From: Penaeus vannamei
Lineage: Eukaryota > Arthropoda > Malacostraca > Decapoda > Penaeidae
Direction of reading: 5' to 3'
Assembly: GCF_042767895.1 (NCBI RefSeq)
Contig: NC_091560.1
Span: 28,811,217-28,831,216, forward strand
Length of the DNA: 20,000 nt
The notes beneath the pieces are model-generated. The model made no database searches. It was not told the DNA's origin and saw only the letters and a program-made list of their open reading frames with translations. A program made the position numbers and the translations under genes. This document shows, in pieces, positions 9,655 through 20,000 of this stretch (positions are counted from its first letter, which is position 1; each line of letters begins with the position of its first letter).

Positions 9655-10180
9655 TTTTGTTCCAGTTTTGTCTTTGACTCTTCACGATAATGTCTTCAAC
9701 CCCCGATTTTTGTCCTCTATGTTTGTCGCAGTTTTCTCTTCGATAGATACAAATAGCCTGCACAGCAGTCGCGATGATAACGAACTGGTTTTAAATAAGC
9801 CTTTACTTAATTGTATATGACACCCACTGAATACGCCTTTCATGAATAACTGGGTTTGCTATTGAGTGGAAGTGAGAATCCTGTGTATCTCTGAAATCAT
9901 TCAGTTTTATGAGTCAGAAACATTCATGAAAAATATATCGGTTGCTGCACTAACATTCATGAGGCGTTAAGGTTAGCGAAAGAATCGATAGTTAAATAAA
10001 AGTTTATTCAAACTAAAACTAAAAACACCAAGCACAGGCGGTTTTATAAACTTTAGAATTACTATAATTATTGTACCGACTGAAATCTTTTCCATTTCTC
10101 CATGCCTTGACCTATATTTGGGATTCGTATCTTTTTTCTTGCTGATGGTTAATTCTTAATGGTTACAAAGCAAAATTAAT

Positions 10181-10348
10181 GTGCTAGACATCGAAAGGTC
10201 ATATAGCACTATGGAAAAGTATAGTGGTGAAAAGGGTAATCATCAACTAACTAAAGTAATCATAAGCTAACTAAAGTTAGTTGATGATTACATGTGCTAC
10301 ACATCAAAAGTCGTATAGCAGCTCAGGATAATATGGTATTGAAAGGGG
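10181..10348. repeat. hairpin flanked by diverged direct repeats, unit 2
   Basis: Same cassette as in unit 1. The perfect 17-nt arms and 22-nt spacer occupy 10236-10291, and the flanking diverged direct repeats start at about 10181 and 10294. No base change was seen in the arms. Confidence 0.7.
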
Positions 10349-10354
10349 CAAAGA

Positions 10355-10366
10355 GGGGGGGGGGGG
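10355..10366 (+). repeat. poly-G tract, unit 2
   Basis: Run of 12 G in the same G-rich context as in unit 1. Confidence 0.8.
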
Positions 10367-11479
10367 TAGAGAGGGTTAGTAAATGGACTGCATCACAATT
10401 GCCTTTTCGCTTTCCCTACTTCTGATTCGCCCCTTTTTCATTCCCTTTCCCCACTTACTCTACCTTAACCCTATCCCTATCCTACCCAGCATCCTGCCGT
10501 AATCCACAGAGCGAGTCGAGCACAGGCGGACCACTTCCCACTGCCAGTCTTGTTTTTTCTGTTTACTCTGGCATCATTTACATGTATTCTACATTTATTT
10601 GCATATTTCGTTTACTACTGTGAATAAAACTACCACAAAAATCCTTTTGTTATCCATATCTATTTTAGAATGATTCATATGATATGCAGATAATAGGGCA
10701 TCCACATCTACTGCGAGTGTATCTTTCTTTTACCTTTTTTTATGTCCGTTATTTTAATTTCAGTTTTATTTTTGGTGTTTTTATTAATCATTTAATCCTT
10801 CTTTCACCTCGAGAGGAAGTTATTGATGTTATGATTTTTATCATTGAATCGAACCAGACTGTATTGCGTATTTTCTTTAACGTTTTACTGCTTTTATTTG
10901 TGGTTTTGTCTTGTGTATATTCTTTTTACTATGAAATTTCCAATTCATTGTTTTATTGTTTTTAATTGCTACGCTTCCAGCCCGCATGAGCCACTGTAAT
11001 CCCCATGTTTTTGCTACATAAATGGAGTGGATACTCTGTGTTGTGATTTTAGCCCTTTGAATCACCTAATTACCTATCTGGATTTTACACCTCGGGATCT
11101 GGGAACAAGGCTGTACTGCCCCTTTTACTTGCCTAGGCGTATTTATGCTGGACGTGCTATTCTATTGTTTTACGGTACGTTTTGCTGAGGACCATGTGCG
11201 CTTCTTGGCTTTGAATTTCTACTTACTTTGAATTTTATTTACTTTTTTCTTGTCCTTTTATTACTTTCTTTTATTCATGCCTCTCGTTTTTACTTTATCT
11301 TTTGGTTTTGTCCATTTATACGATCTTCTCATTTGCTTTTACTTGTATCTCCTTTTACCCAAACTTCCTTTTCACATGATTTGATGTATTTTAGTAAGAC
11401 TCAAGTCTCCCGCTTCACGTCATGCTTAGATAGTTTTGAATGTCTGAGAGTTTCTGAAGTGGATTTGATTGGAAAGATC

Positions 11480-12345
11480 TGAGAATTTTTTTATGAGGCG
11501 GAGAAAAAGAGATAGATATCTAAGGGGCAGAGGATGAGTTCGGTGGAGGAGGGGTGTGGTGTGAAAAGATGGGATGGAATATTGAGATTGTCTGATATCG
11601 GTAGAGCAAGGAGGGAAAAGGGGTAGGTGTGGAAACGTCTTTGTAGGAAGGGGGAGGGGCGGAGTGAAGGGCGGCACTGGAGTAAGGAGTAAGAGAAAAA
11701 CCTGATTCCTGTCTATCCTCACGTAAAGCGAAGCCAATTTTTCATCTGAGAGTTGGCACCTCACACTTAAACTTGCAGATAGGGCAGCCCCTATAGAATA
11801 CATTGCGGGAGTCACCACAATTGGCGCACATGCAGAGCAGTTTGACTGATCATGGCCAGAATGGATGCGTAGACAGCATCGGGGCACGGTGGCCTGACAT
11901 TGACGGGGGAAGGCTAATATTGGTGGACAAAGAGGGACTCACCACGGGGAAGGCCATGTCCACGAACAGTAACCTATATTCAATGAGGGCTTAAGGCGGC
12001 CCCTAGGGGGAGTGGTGCAGCATTGCACTTACACTGCACCGTAGTCCACGGGGCAGGCGACCAAGTTTTCTCCACAATCTGACCAGTCCTTTGTCGGGGA
12101 GATAGAGGCAGCTCCGGTGCAAGTACTAGGGAAGGGATGAGGCTGGGGAGGAAGGGTTTGCCAGCGAAGTCAGGGTTGAGAATGCTTTAGCTTGGGATTC
12201 GGATGCAACCGTGACAGGGCAGGGAGGATCAGGGCGGTGCGGAAGGAAACTTTTCCTTCTTCTTGTTGGAAGAGGAGTGTTGTCAGAGTAAGGGAGTGTA
12301 GAGGGGATGAAAATAGATCGATACCATTTGGCTAGACTAAAGCAA
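11480..12345 (-). pseudogene. decayed non-LTR retrotransposon gag (ORF1) remnant, unit 2
   Basis: Minus-strand homologue of the unit 1 remnant. Its third zinc knuckle reads CGDSRNVFYRGC, with Tyr where units 1 and 3 have Cys; Tyr is common at that spot in related gag proteins, so unit 2 keeps the older-looking state. The His ligand is Arg here too, so the loss predates the unit duplications. Frameshifts relative to the second knuckle are shared. Confidence 0.6.
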
Positions 12346-12355
12346 GTACGCAAGC

Positions 12356-12399
12356 ACACACACACACACACATATATATATGTATATACACGAGTATAT

Positions 12400-12472
<73 letters not shown>

Positions 12473-12534
12473 CATATATATATACATATATATATATTAT
12501 ATACATAATATATATATATATATATATTATATAC

Positions 12535-12609
<75 letters not shown>

Positions 12610-12676
12610 TATTCAGACACACACAAAGACACACACACACACATATATATGTATATATATACATATACATATATAC

Positions 12677-12772
<96 letters not shown>
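12356..12772. repeat. compound microsatellite (AC)n-(AT)n-(AG)n, unit 2
   Basis: About 417 nt. The same AC, AT, AC, AT, AG order as unit 1, but with altered block lengths and an ATTCAGACACACACAAAG interruption near 12610, plus a duplicated TATATTATATACATAA block at about 12490-12540. Confidence 0.97.
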
Positions 12773-12775
<3 letters not shown>

Positions 12776-12805
12776 GATGTATAAACACATGCACACACAT
12801 ACACA

Positions 12806-13579
12806 TATCAAGTATCAATTTCACTTTTTTCGAATAACCATCTATAATGAAATTGGATAGAATTGTCAGGCCATCACACATGACCTATTTTCCACTTGAC
12901 AAGCAATGAAATTTCCCTCTAGGAGTTCCGTTGTAGATGAATGCATTCGAATTCCGAATCAGTGATATCTCCGTTTTCCTTTGTTTGCAAATATACACTT
13001 GCTCTCAGTCTTCGAACCAGCAGAACCCGCTATTTCAATATCATTAGAAGTATTCATTTTACCGCACTGAGGTATTATTAGGAATCTCAAGAAGATGAAT
13101 ACAAGAAGATGAAGTCGAAAAGTTTGCCCTTTTGCAAGCGAAGAATATTAGTTTCCAACTTTGCACTTAATGCTTATCATTTGTGGATCTGTGTGAATAC
13201 CTTCATCAGAAACTCGCTCTCCAAGGGCGTAACCGGATTCGATTCGACCTTTAAAAGAGGAAGAGCAGCACAGGGAGTCCACAGAGCTCCTTCCATCCCG
13301 AAGTAAATCTTACTCCCCGCAAGCACAGCTCTCTTTGCCTTATTCTACTTGGAAAGGCGCGTCTGCGTTGACAGGTGGAATTTGAGGGGAAAGGGGCCTT
13401 TTGGACCCATAATTCGAGGATCTCGTCTCTAAAAGTTTTACCATTACCTTGAGTTTTACTCATTGCACTATTATGTCTTGTTTCTATCATTTAAAGTGAA
13501 AAATATATATGATGTCACTACATTCGCAAGAAGAATGAGTTTACTATTCTTTTCTTGGTCTGTTTTGCCAGCGTAAACA
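12806..13579 (+). promoter_or_regulatory. upstream region of copy 3 (promoter / 5' UTR)
   Basis: Near-identical to 6096-6868. The TATA-like TTTAAAAG is at 13250-13257, and the acceptor-like gttttgccag ends at 13571-1. Differences are few, for example CTGAGG for CTGACG near 13070, TTTGCC for TTTGTT near 13336, and one extra C near 13407. Confidence 0.4.
13250..13257 (+). promoter_or_regulatory. TATA-like element before copy 3
   Basis: TTTAAAAG at the same distance from the ATG as in unit 2 (330 nt, against 329). Weak motif evidence. Confidence 0.3.
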
Positions 13580-15739
13580 ATGATCCGCGTCTTCCTGCTG
13601 GCGGTCGGCCTGGTGGCAATGGCGCCTTGTGACTGGGCAGCTCGAGGATCCAGCCTCCGCGTCCCATTCAGGGCGCATCTGCGACTGCCAAAGGTATTTC
13701 GAGAAAGGAACATATGTAAATTCATCAAAAGTTGAAATACTTGACTAGATGTTGATTATTCAGTTATTAAATGTGCACATTATGTGAGTGGTCAGATTTC
13801 CTTAATGGACTGAAGATGTAATTGTACATATTAAGATATACATTATTATACACACTTTGAAGAGTTTATAAGTACACTTTTCTGATCACAAGAGGAATAC
13901 TAGAGTAAGGCAGCGAGTGCATCACTATTTACACGATTACACATTGTCACTTGTAAGAAGAAGCATTGAAAATATGTATATAAACAGAATCTACATGTTC
14001 ACGTTTTTAACAGAATATTTTCTTTTTTAGATTAACATCTTTGAACAATCGCCAATGAAAAAAGAAGCAAGTAAGTTACATTAATGATTTACGAGTATGT
14101 TATGTGTTTTTTTCGTTCCTGTGAATGAATTCTTGAAACTCTAGCTATGAATCCAAGCGAGGTTAAGAGCAAAATCATCTCATAATGATTACCAACAGAG
14201 AGGAGCGAGGCGGTGCGCGAGGAGGAGCGGGACGAAGTGCTGTGGACGAGCGAGTGCTCGCCGCGGGTGGCGGGCGTTCGGCGTGGTCAGGACGCTCGCC
14301 TTCAGTGTGAGATGGTCGCCCCCACAGGCTCTGTCCTCACGTGGTTCAAGGACGACGTCCCACTGCACAGAGAGGTGATCAGATAATACTATCATTAGAC
14401 AAATTTAGAAAATGTCATAATCCTACTATATACTTTGTAAAAATATGTATTCAAGTGATAGCAACCAACTGACTTGTTCAGTGACTTTTTTCAAATGATT
14501 AGGGTGACGGAAAATAACGTATATGGAAAACATTTTACATAGGGTGAAACAGCCGAAGGCATTTCCATGCCCCGAGAGTTTCTGGAAGAAGCGACCAACA
14601 TGCTGGGTCTGGAGGAGGGAGAGCTGCCCTCGACGATATCCGCTTCCGCCTCCGTCGTGCAAGTGTCCTCCGTCGTCTATTTGGACTGCGTCTCCGACCA
14701 GCACCAGGTTTGTTATCAAAAATAGTATCCCAACCACAAATAGAATATGCTAATGCATTTACATTTAACTTTTGTTTCAATTTCTACACAGGCTACATAC
14801 AAGTTGGAGGTGAGGCCACCACGGAGTCAGAAGTCTTACTCTCGTCTTTTTACTGTAGTTATCGTAGGTAAGTCCACTTCACTCGTAGGTAAGTCCACTG
14901 ATGAACAGCAATTACTGTAAAATATGGATATAGGTACGAACACTACAATGGAAATCTGCATATTTCCTGGTGCGAGAACAGGCGACGAAAGCGAGGCACC
15001 GGAGGAAGGCCCCACGTGCCGCCTGGGCGCCCTCGTCAACGCTCTGCCTCGCATCTACCAACACTCTCCCGCGGCCATGGGCCATGCAGGGGACTCCGTG
15101 ACGTTGCCTTGCCGCTCGCAGGGCCACAACGTCACTCGGGACTGGTTCCTCAACGACGAGAAGATATCCAACGATGAAAACTATCAGGTGATTTTATCTT
15201 CTGCATATTGTTTTGAAGTATTTGTAAAACGCAGCAGGTTGTTTTTTTCTGAGCTGTGTCAAAGTACAAATATTTGAAGCTGAATAAGTGATTTTAAAAG
15301 CCCTTGTTGCCATATTATAAAATCCTTCCGCATTTTTGTTTTCCTCCAAACAAAATATTCCGTGGAATAAACTTGAGATTCTGTATTTAGATCTCCGGCA
15401 ACGGAGACCTATTGGTGCTGCGGCTGAGTGCACAGGGTCGCGCTCGGTACTCGTGCAGGGTGACCAGCCTACGGTTCTCTGCTCTCAGTGACACCGTCTT
15501 CACTGTAGTAAGCTATATAACATTTACTCCGGCAAGGCAGCACTGCCAAACGTTTATCAGTCGTAAATTGAAGGTTCATCTCTTTTATTGGAGTAGTACA
15601 AGCTCACGACATGGTGGATAATTGCAAAATGCACTCAATTAAAGTACATACACATGTATCTGTGAACATAAATATGCTTGTCCAGGTACCGTGTGCAATT
15701 AATATCATTACGTATTTCCAGGTACTGACAATGGAATGA
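13580..15739 (+). CDS. Imp-L2: Imp-L2-like secreted two-Ig protein, copy 3 (complete)
   Basis: Eight coding exons: 13580-13693, 14031-14070, 14199-14374, 14543-14707, 14792-14867, 14982-15187, 15391-15507, 15722-15739; 912 nt, 303 residues, phases as in copy 2. Exons 1 and 2 encode the same signal peptide and linker as copy 2. Across the protein only three residues differ from copy 2: Val for Ala in EAVRE (exon 3), Gly for Glu in the acidic Ig1 insert (GLEEGEL, exon 4), and Ser for Pro in RFSAL (exon 7, as in copy 1). All four core Ig cysteines, both core tryptophans, the NVT sequon and the two extra cysteines are kept, so the gene looks functional. The duplicated exon 5 donor and the decoy acceptor before exon 4 are present as in copy 2. 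Function is inferred from the Imp-L2 family: binding insulin-like peptides outside the cell. Confidence 0.85.
14868..14888 (+). other. duplicated splice donor after exon 5, copy 3
   Basis: Same 21-nt duplication of the donor as in copy 2: exon 5 may end at 14867 or, in frame, at 14888. Confidence 0.6.
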
Positions 15740-16358
15740 TCTACGCTTGGAACACATTCCGACTACCACGCATCACTTCAAGGCTGACCCATCTGGAGGA
15801 TTCTCATATATCATAATCAAGAACATGCAGACATTGTAGTATTTTCTGTGCTACAGACTCAATGCATGGAAAGAAAATTTGAATTCTTTTGTCCCCTATT
15901 TTCTTTGTATCTGACAAGAATTGGTGGTTCCTCTGAATAAACTCAGGTATCAACTTTCTTCGTTTGACAGCCCTGCCGTTCCATACACGTTTGCATTCCT
16001 TGCAAGCATGTAGATAAGTTGCAGAATATGCTAGAAATGTTTTCAATCATGTTGGAGTTGAAATTCTGTAAAAGCTATTTAACTTTTTTCTTCTCCAGTT
16101 CAGTCACAACGACTTGTCCTTTACATCCCGTGCAATAGTACTAGACTAACCATTTTCATAGGAAGTCTAGTTTAGATAAGAAGCATTTGATGTGCTGCCT
16201 CTAAGTTATCATTTGATATCCATAGAAAAGCATAGAGAAGGAAGCTTCTTGGTGCTTGAATTGCGAAACGAATGCTGTATTGACAATAACTGAGTTTGGG
16301 TTGTTCACTTAAGATACAATACTATAAAAAAAACAATAAAAATGGAAAATAAGTTGTT
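15740..16358 (+). other. 3' UTR of copy 3
   Basis: Homologous to the other 3' UTRs. It lacks the CA insertion of copy 2. Its last about 110 nt begin a cluster of unit-3-specific changes. The distal AATAAA is at 16335-16340. Confidence 0.5.
16335..16340 (+). terminator. putative polyadenylation signal, copy 3
   Basis: AATAAA kept at the equivalent position although neighbouring bases differ (T to A upstream, G to T downstream, 2-nt deletion further on). Confidence 0.45.
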
Positions 16359-16882
16359 TTGTTCCAGTTTTGTCTTTGACTCTTCACGATAATGTCTTCA
16401 ACCCCCGACGTTTGTCCTCTATGTTTGCCGCAGTTTTCTCTTCGAGAGAGACAAATAGCCTGCACAGCAGTCGCGATGATAACGAACTAGTTTTAAGTAA
16501 GCCTTTACTTAATTGTATATGACACCCACTGAATACGCCTTTCATGAATAACTGGGTTTGCTATTGAGTGGAAGTGAGAATCCTGTGTATCTCTGAAATC
16601 ATTCAGTTTTATGAGTCAGAAACATTCATGAAAAATATATCGGTTGCTGCACTAACATTCATGAGGCGTTAAGGTTAGCGAAAGAATCGATAGTTAAATA
16701 AAAGTTTATTCAAACTAAAACTAAAAACACCAAGCACAGGCGGTTTTATAAACTTTAGAATTACTATAATTATTGTACCGACTGAAATCTTTTCCATTTC
16801 TCCATGCCTTGACCTATATTTGGGATTCGTATCTTTTTTCTTGCTGATGGTTAATTCTTAATGGTTACAAAGCAAAATTAAT

Positions 16883-17050
16883 GTGCTAGACATCGAAAGG
16901 TCATATAGCACTATGGAAAAGTATAGTGGTGAAAAGGGTAATCATCAACTAACTAAAGTAATCATAAGCTAACTAAAGTTAGTTGATGATTACATGTGCT
17001 ACACATCAAAAGTCGTATAGCAGCTCAGGATAATATGGTATTGAAAGGGG
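16883..17050. repeat. hairpin flanked by diverged direct repeats, unit 3
   Basis: Third copy of the cassette. Arms and spacer occupy 16938-16993, unchanged, with the flanking diverged direct repeats. Confidence 0.7.
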
Positions 17051-17056
17051 CAAAGA

Positions 17057-17068
17057 GGGGGGGGGGGG
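17057..17068 (+). repeat. poly-G tract, unit 3
   Basis: Run of 12 G in the same G-rich context as units 1 and 2. Confidence 0.8.
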
Positions 17069-18181
17069 TAGAGAGGGTTAGTAAATGGACTGCATCACAA
17101 TTGCCTTTTCGCTTTCCCTACTTCTGATTCGCCCCTTTTTCATTCCCTTTCCCCACTTACTCTACCTTAACCCTATCCCTATCCTACCCAGCATCCTGCC
17201 GTAATCCACAGAGCGAGTCGAGCACAGGCGGACCACTTCCCACTGCCAGTCTTGTTTTTTCTGTTTACTCTGGCATCATTTACATGTATTCTACATTTAT
17301 TTGCATATTTCGTTTACTACTGTGAATAAAACTACCACAAAAATCCTTTTGTTATCCATATCTATTTTAGAATGATTCATATGATATGCAGATAATAGGG
17401 CATCCACATCTACTGCGAGTGTATCTTTCTTTTACCTTTTTTTATGTCCGTTATTTTAATTTCAGTTTTATTTTTGGTGTTTTTATTAATCATTTAATCC
17501 TTCTTTCACCTCGAGAGGAAGTTATTGATGTTATGATTTTTATCATTGAATCGAACCAGACTGTATTGCGTATTTTCTTTAACGTTTTACTGCTTTTATT
17601 TGTGGTTTTGTCTTGTGTATATTCTTTTTACTATGAAATTTCCAATTCATTGTTTTATTGTTTTTAATTGCTACGCTTCCAGCCCGCATGAGCCACTGTA
17701 ATCCCCATGTTTTTGCTACATAAATGGAGTGGATACTCTGTGTTGTGATTTTAGCCCTTTGAATCACCTAATTACCTATCTGGATTTTACACCTCGGGAT
17801 CTGGGAACAAGGCTGTACTGCCCCTTTTACTTGCCTAGGCGTATTTATGCTGGACGTGCTATTCTATTCTTTTACGGTACGTTTTGCTGAGGACCATGTG
17901 CGCTTCTTGGCTTTGAATTTCTACTTACTTTGAATTTTATTTACTTTTTTCTTGTCCTTTTATTACTTTCTTTTATTCATGCCTCTCGTTTTTACTTTAT
18001 CTTTTGGTTTTGTCCATTTATACGATCTTCTCATTTGCTTTTACTTGTATCTCCTTTTACCCAAACTTCCTTTTCACATGATTTGATGTATTTTAGTAAG
18101 ACTCAAGTCTCCCGCTTCACGTCATGCTTAGATAGTTTTGAATGTCTGAGAGTTTCTGAAGTGGATTTGATTGGAAAGATC

Positions 18182-19045
18182 TGAGAATTTTTTTATGAGG
18201 CGGAGAAAAAGAGATAGATATCTAAGGGGCAGAGGATGAGTTCGGTGGAGGAGGGGTGTGGTGTGAAAAGATGGGATGGAATATTGAGATTGTCTGATAT
18301 CGGTAGAGCAAGGAGGGAAAAGGGGTAGGTGTGGAAACGTCTTTGTAGGAAGGGGGAGGGGCGGAGTGAAGGGCGGCACTGGAGTAAGGAGTAAGAGAAA
18401 AACCTGATTCCTGTCTATCCTCACGTAAAGCGAAGCCAATTTTTCATCTGAGAGTTGGCACCTCACACTTAAACTTGTAGATAGGGCAGCCCCTACAGAA
18501 TACATTACGGGAGTCACCACAATTGGCGCACATGCAGAGCAGTTTGACTGATCATGGCCAGAATGGATGCGTAGACAGGATTGGGGCACGGTGGCCTGAC
18601 ATTGACGGGGGAAGGCTAATATTGGTGGACAAAGAGGGACTCACCACGGGGAAGGCCATGTCCACGAACAGTAACCTATATTCAATGAGGGCTTAAGGCG
18701 GCCCCTAGGGGGAATGGCGCAGCATTGCACTTACACTGCACCGTAGTCCACGAGGCAGGCGACCAAGTTTTCTCCACAATCTGACCAGTCCTTTGTCGGG
18801 GAGATAGAGGCAGCTCCGGTGCAAGTACTAGGGAAGGGATGAGGCTGGGGAGGAAGGGTTTGCCAGCGAAGTCAGGGTGAGAATGCTTTAGCTTGGGATT
18901 CGGATGTAACCGTGACAGGGCAGGGAGGATCAGGGCGGTGTGGAAGGAAACTTTTCCTTCTTGTTGGAAGAGGAGTGTTGTCAGAGTAAGGGAGTGTAGA
19001 GGGGATAAAAATAGATCGATACCATTTGGCTAGACTAAAGCAAGT
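18182..19045 (-). pseudogene. decayed non-LTR retrotransposon gag (ORF1) remnant, unit 3
   Basis: Minus-strand homologue of the remnants in units 1 and 2. The zinc-knuckle part (about 18475-18600) matches unit 1 (VFCRGC, ATTGGGGC context), while the flanking proline-rich part (about 18190-18400) matches unit 2. Unit 3 is thus a mosaic of the two. Confidence 0.6.
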
Positions 19046-19053
19046 ACGCAAGC

Positions 19054-19320
<267 letters not shown>

Positions 19321-20000
19321 GTAGATGTATACACACATATGCACACACATACACATATCAAGTATCAATTTCACTTTTTTCGAATAACCATCTATAATGA
19401 AATTGGATAGAATTGTCAGGCCATCACACATGACCTATTTTCCACTTGACAAGCAATGAAATTTCCCTCTAGGAGTTCCGTTGTAGATGAATGCATTCGA
19501 ATTCCGAATCAGTGATATCTCCGTTTTCCTTTGTTTGCAAATATACACTTGCTCTCAGTCTTCGAACCAGCAGAACCCGCTATTTCAATATCATTAGAAG
19601 TATTCATTTTACCGCACTGAGGTATTATTAGGAATCTCAAGAAGATGAATACAAGAAGATGAAGTCGAAAAGTTTGCCCTTTTGCAAGCGAAGAATATTA
19701 GTTTCCAACTTTGCACTTAATGCTTATCATTTGTGGATCTGTGTGAATACCTTCATCAGAAACTCGCTCTCCAAGGGCGTAACCGGATTCGATTCGACCT
19801 TTAAAAGAGGAAGAGCAGCACAGGGAGTCCACAGAGCTCCTTCCATCCCGAAGTAAATCTTACTCCCCGCAAGCACAGCTCTCTTTGCCTTATTCTACTT
19901 GGAAAGGCGCGTCTGCGTTGACAGGTGGAATTTGAGGGGAAAGGGGCCTTTTGGACCATAATTCGAGGATCTCGTCTCTAAAAGTTTTACCATTACCTTG
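19321..20000 (+). promoter_or_regulatory. upstream region of a fourth copy (truncated by window edge)
   Basis: Near-identical to 6063-6740, ending about 129 nt before the expected start codon of another Imp-L2-like gene. The TATA-like TTTAAAAG is at 19800-19807. It shows that the array goes on to the right. Confidence 0.5.

Larger units (their letters stand above)
9655..11475. other. non-coding intergenic spacer, unit 2
   Basis: Homologous to 2971-4790. It includes a hairpin cassette, a poly-G run and a T-rich stretch. In the right half (about 10790-11475) it matches unit 3 and differs from unit 1, for example an AATCATTTAA context and a deletion after GATCTGAGAA. No gene is recognised. Confidence 0.6.
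8276..14981. repeat. tandem array unit B (6706 nt)
   Basis: Exon 6 of copy 2 to exon 6 of copy 3. It is colinear with unit A; the length difference is mainly microsatellite and small indels. Confidence 0.85.
16359..18178. other. non-coding intergenic spacer, unit 3
   Basis: Homologous to the spacers of units 1 and 2, with the hairpin cassette, poly-G and T-rich part. The first 140 nt are unusually rich in changes; the rest is almost identical to unit 2. No gene is recognised. Confidence 0.6.

Overview
This is eukaryotic, arthropod-type DNA: short GC-rich coding exons with canonical GT/AG introns in an AT-rich background, long compound AC/AT/AG microsatellites, and a decayed non-LTR retrotransposon. 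The microsatellite load and overall style suggest a crustacean, perhaps a decapod shrimp; that is inference, not proof.

The window is a head-to-tail tandem array with a period of about 6.7 kb. Each unit carries one plus-strand gene for a secreted protein with two immunoglobulin domains. I recognise it as an Imp-L2-like protein, the insulin/IGF-binding antagonist family of insects. Three genes are visible. Copy 1 (exons 2-8, 627-2351) lacks its first exon in the window. Copy 2 (6869-9033) and copy 3 (13580-15739) are complete, with 8 coding exons and 303 residues each. The upstream region of a fourth unit runs off the right edge (19321-20000). None of the visible copies has a frameshift or premature stop.

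Each unit runs, in order: gene; 3' UTR with an AATAAA signal about 0.6 kb past the stop; about 1.8 kb of non-coding AT-rich DNA with a hairpin/direct-repeat cassette and a poly-G tract; a minus-strand decayed gag remnant of a non-LTR element; a compound AC-AT-AG microsatellite; then about 0.8 kb of upstream/promoter DNA before the next gene.

The copies are mosaic. From exon 6 rightward copy 1 matches copies 2 and 3 almost base for base, introns and intergenic DNA included. Left of exon 6 its introns and exon 2 are strongly diverged, yet exon 3 and most of exon 4 are near-identical. This points to unequal crossing-over plus gene conversion. The genes would make near-identical secreted products, so the array most plausibly raises dosage of an insulin-like peptide binding protein, with small differences in the Ig1 linker, exon 5 and splice sites as possible points of specialisation.
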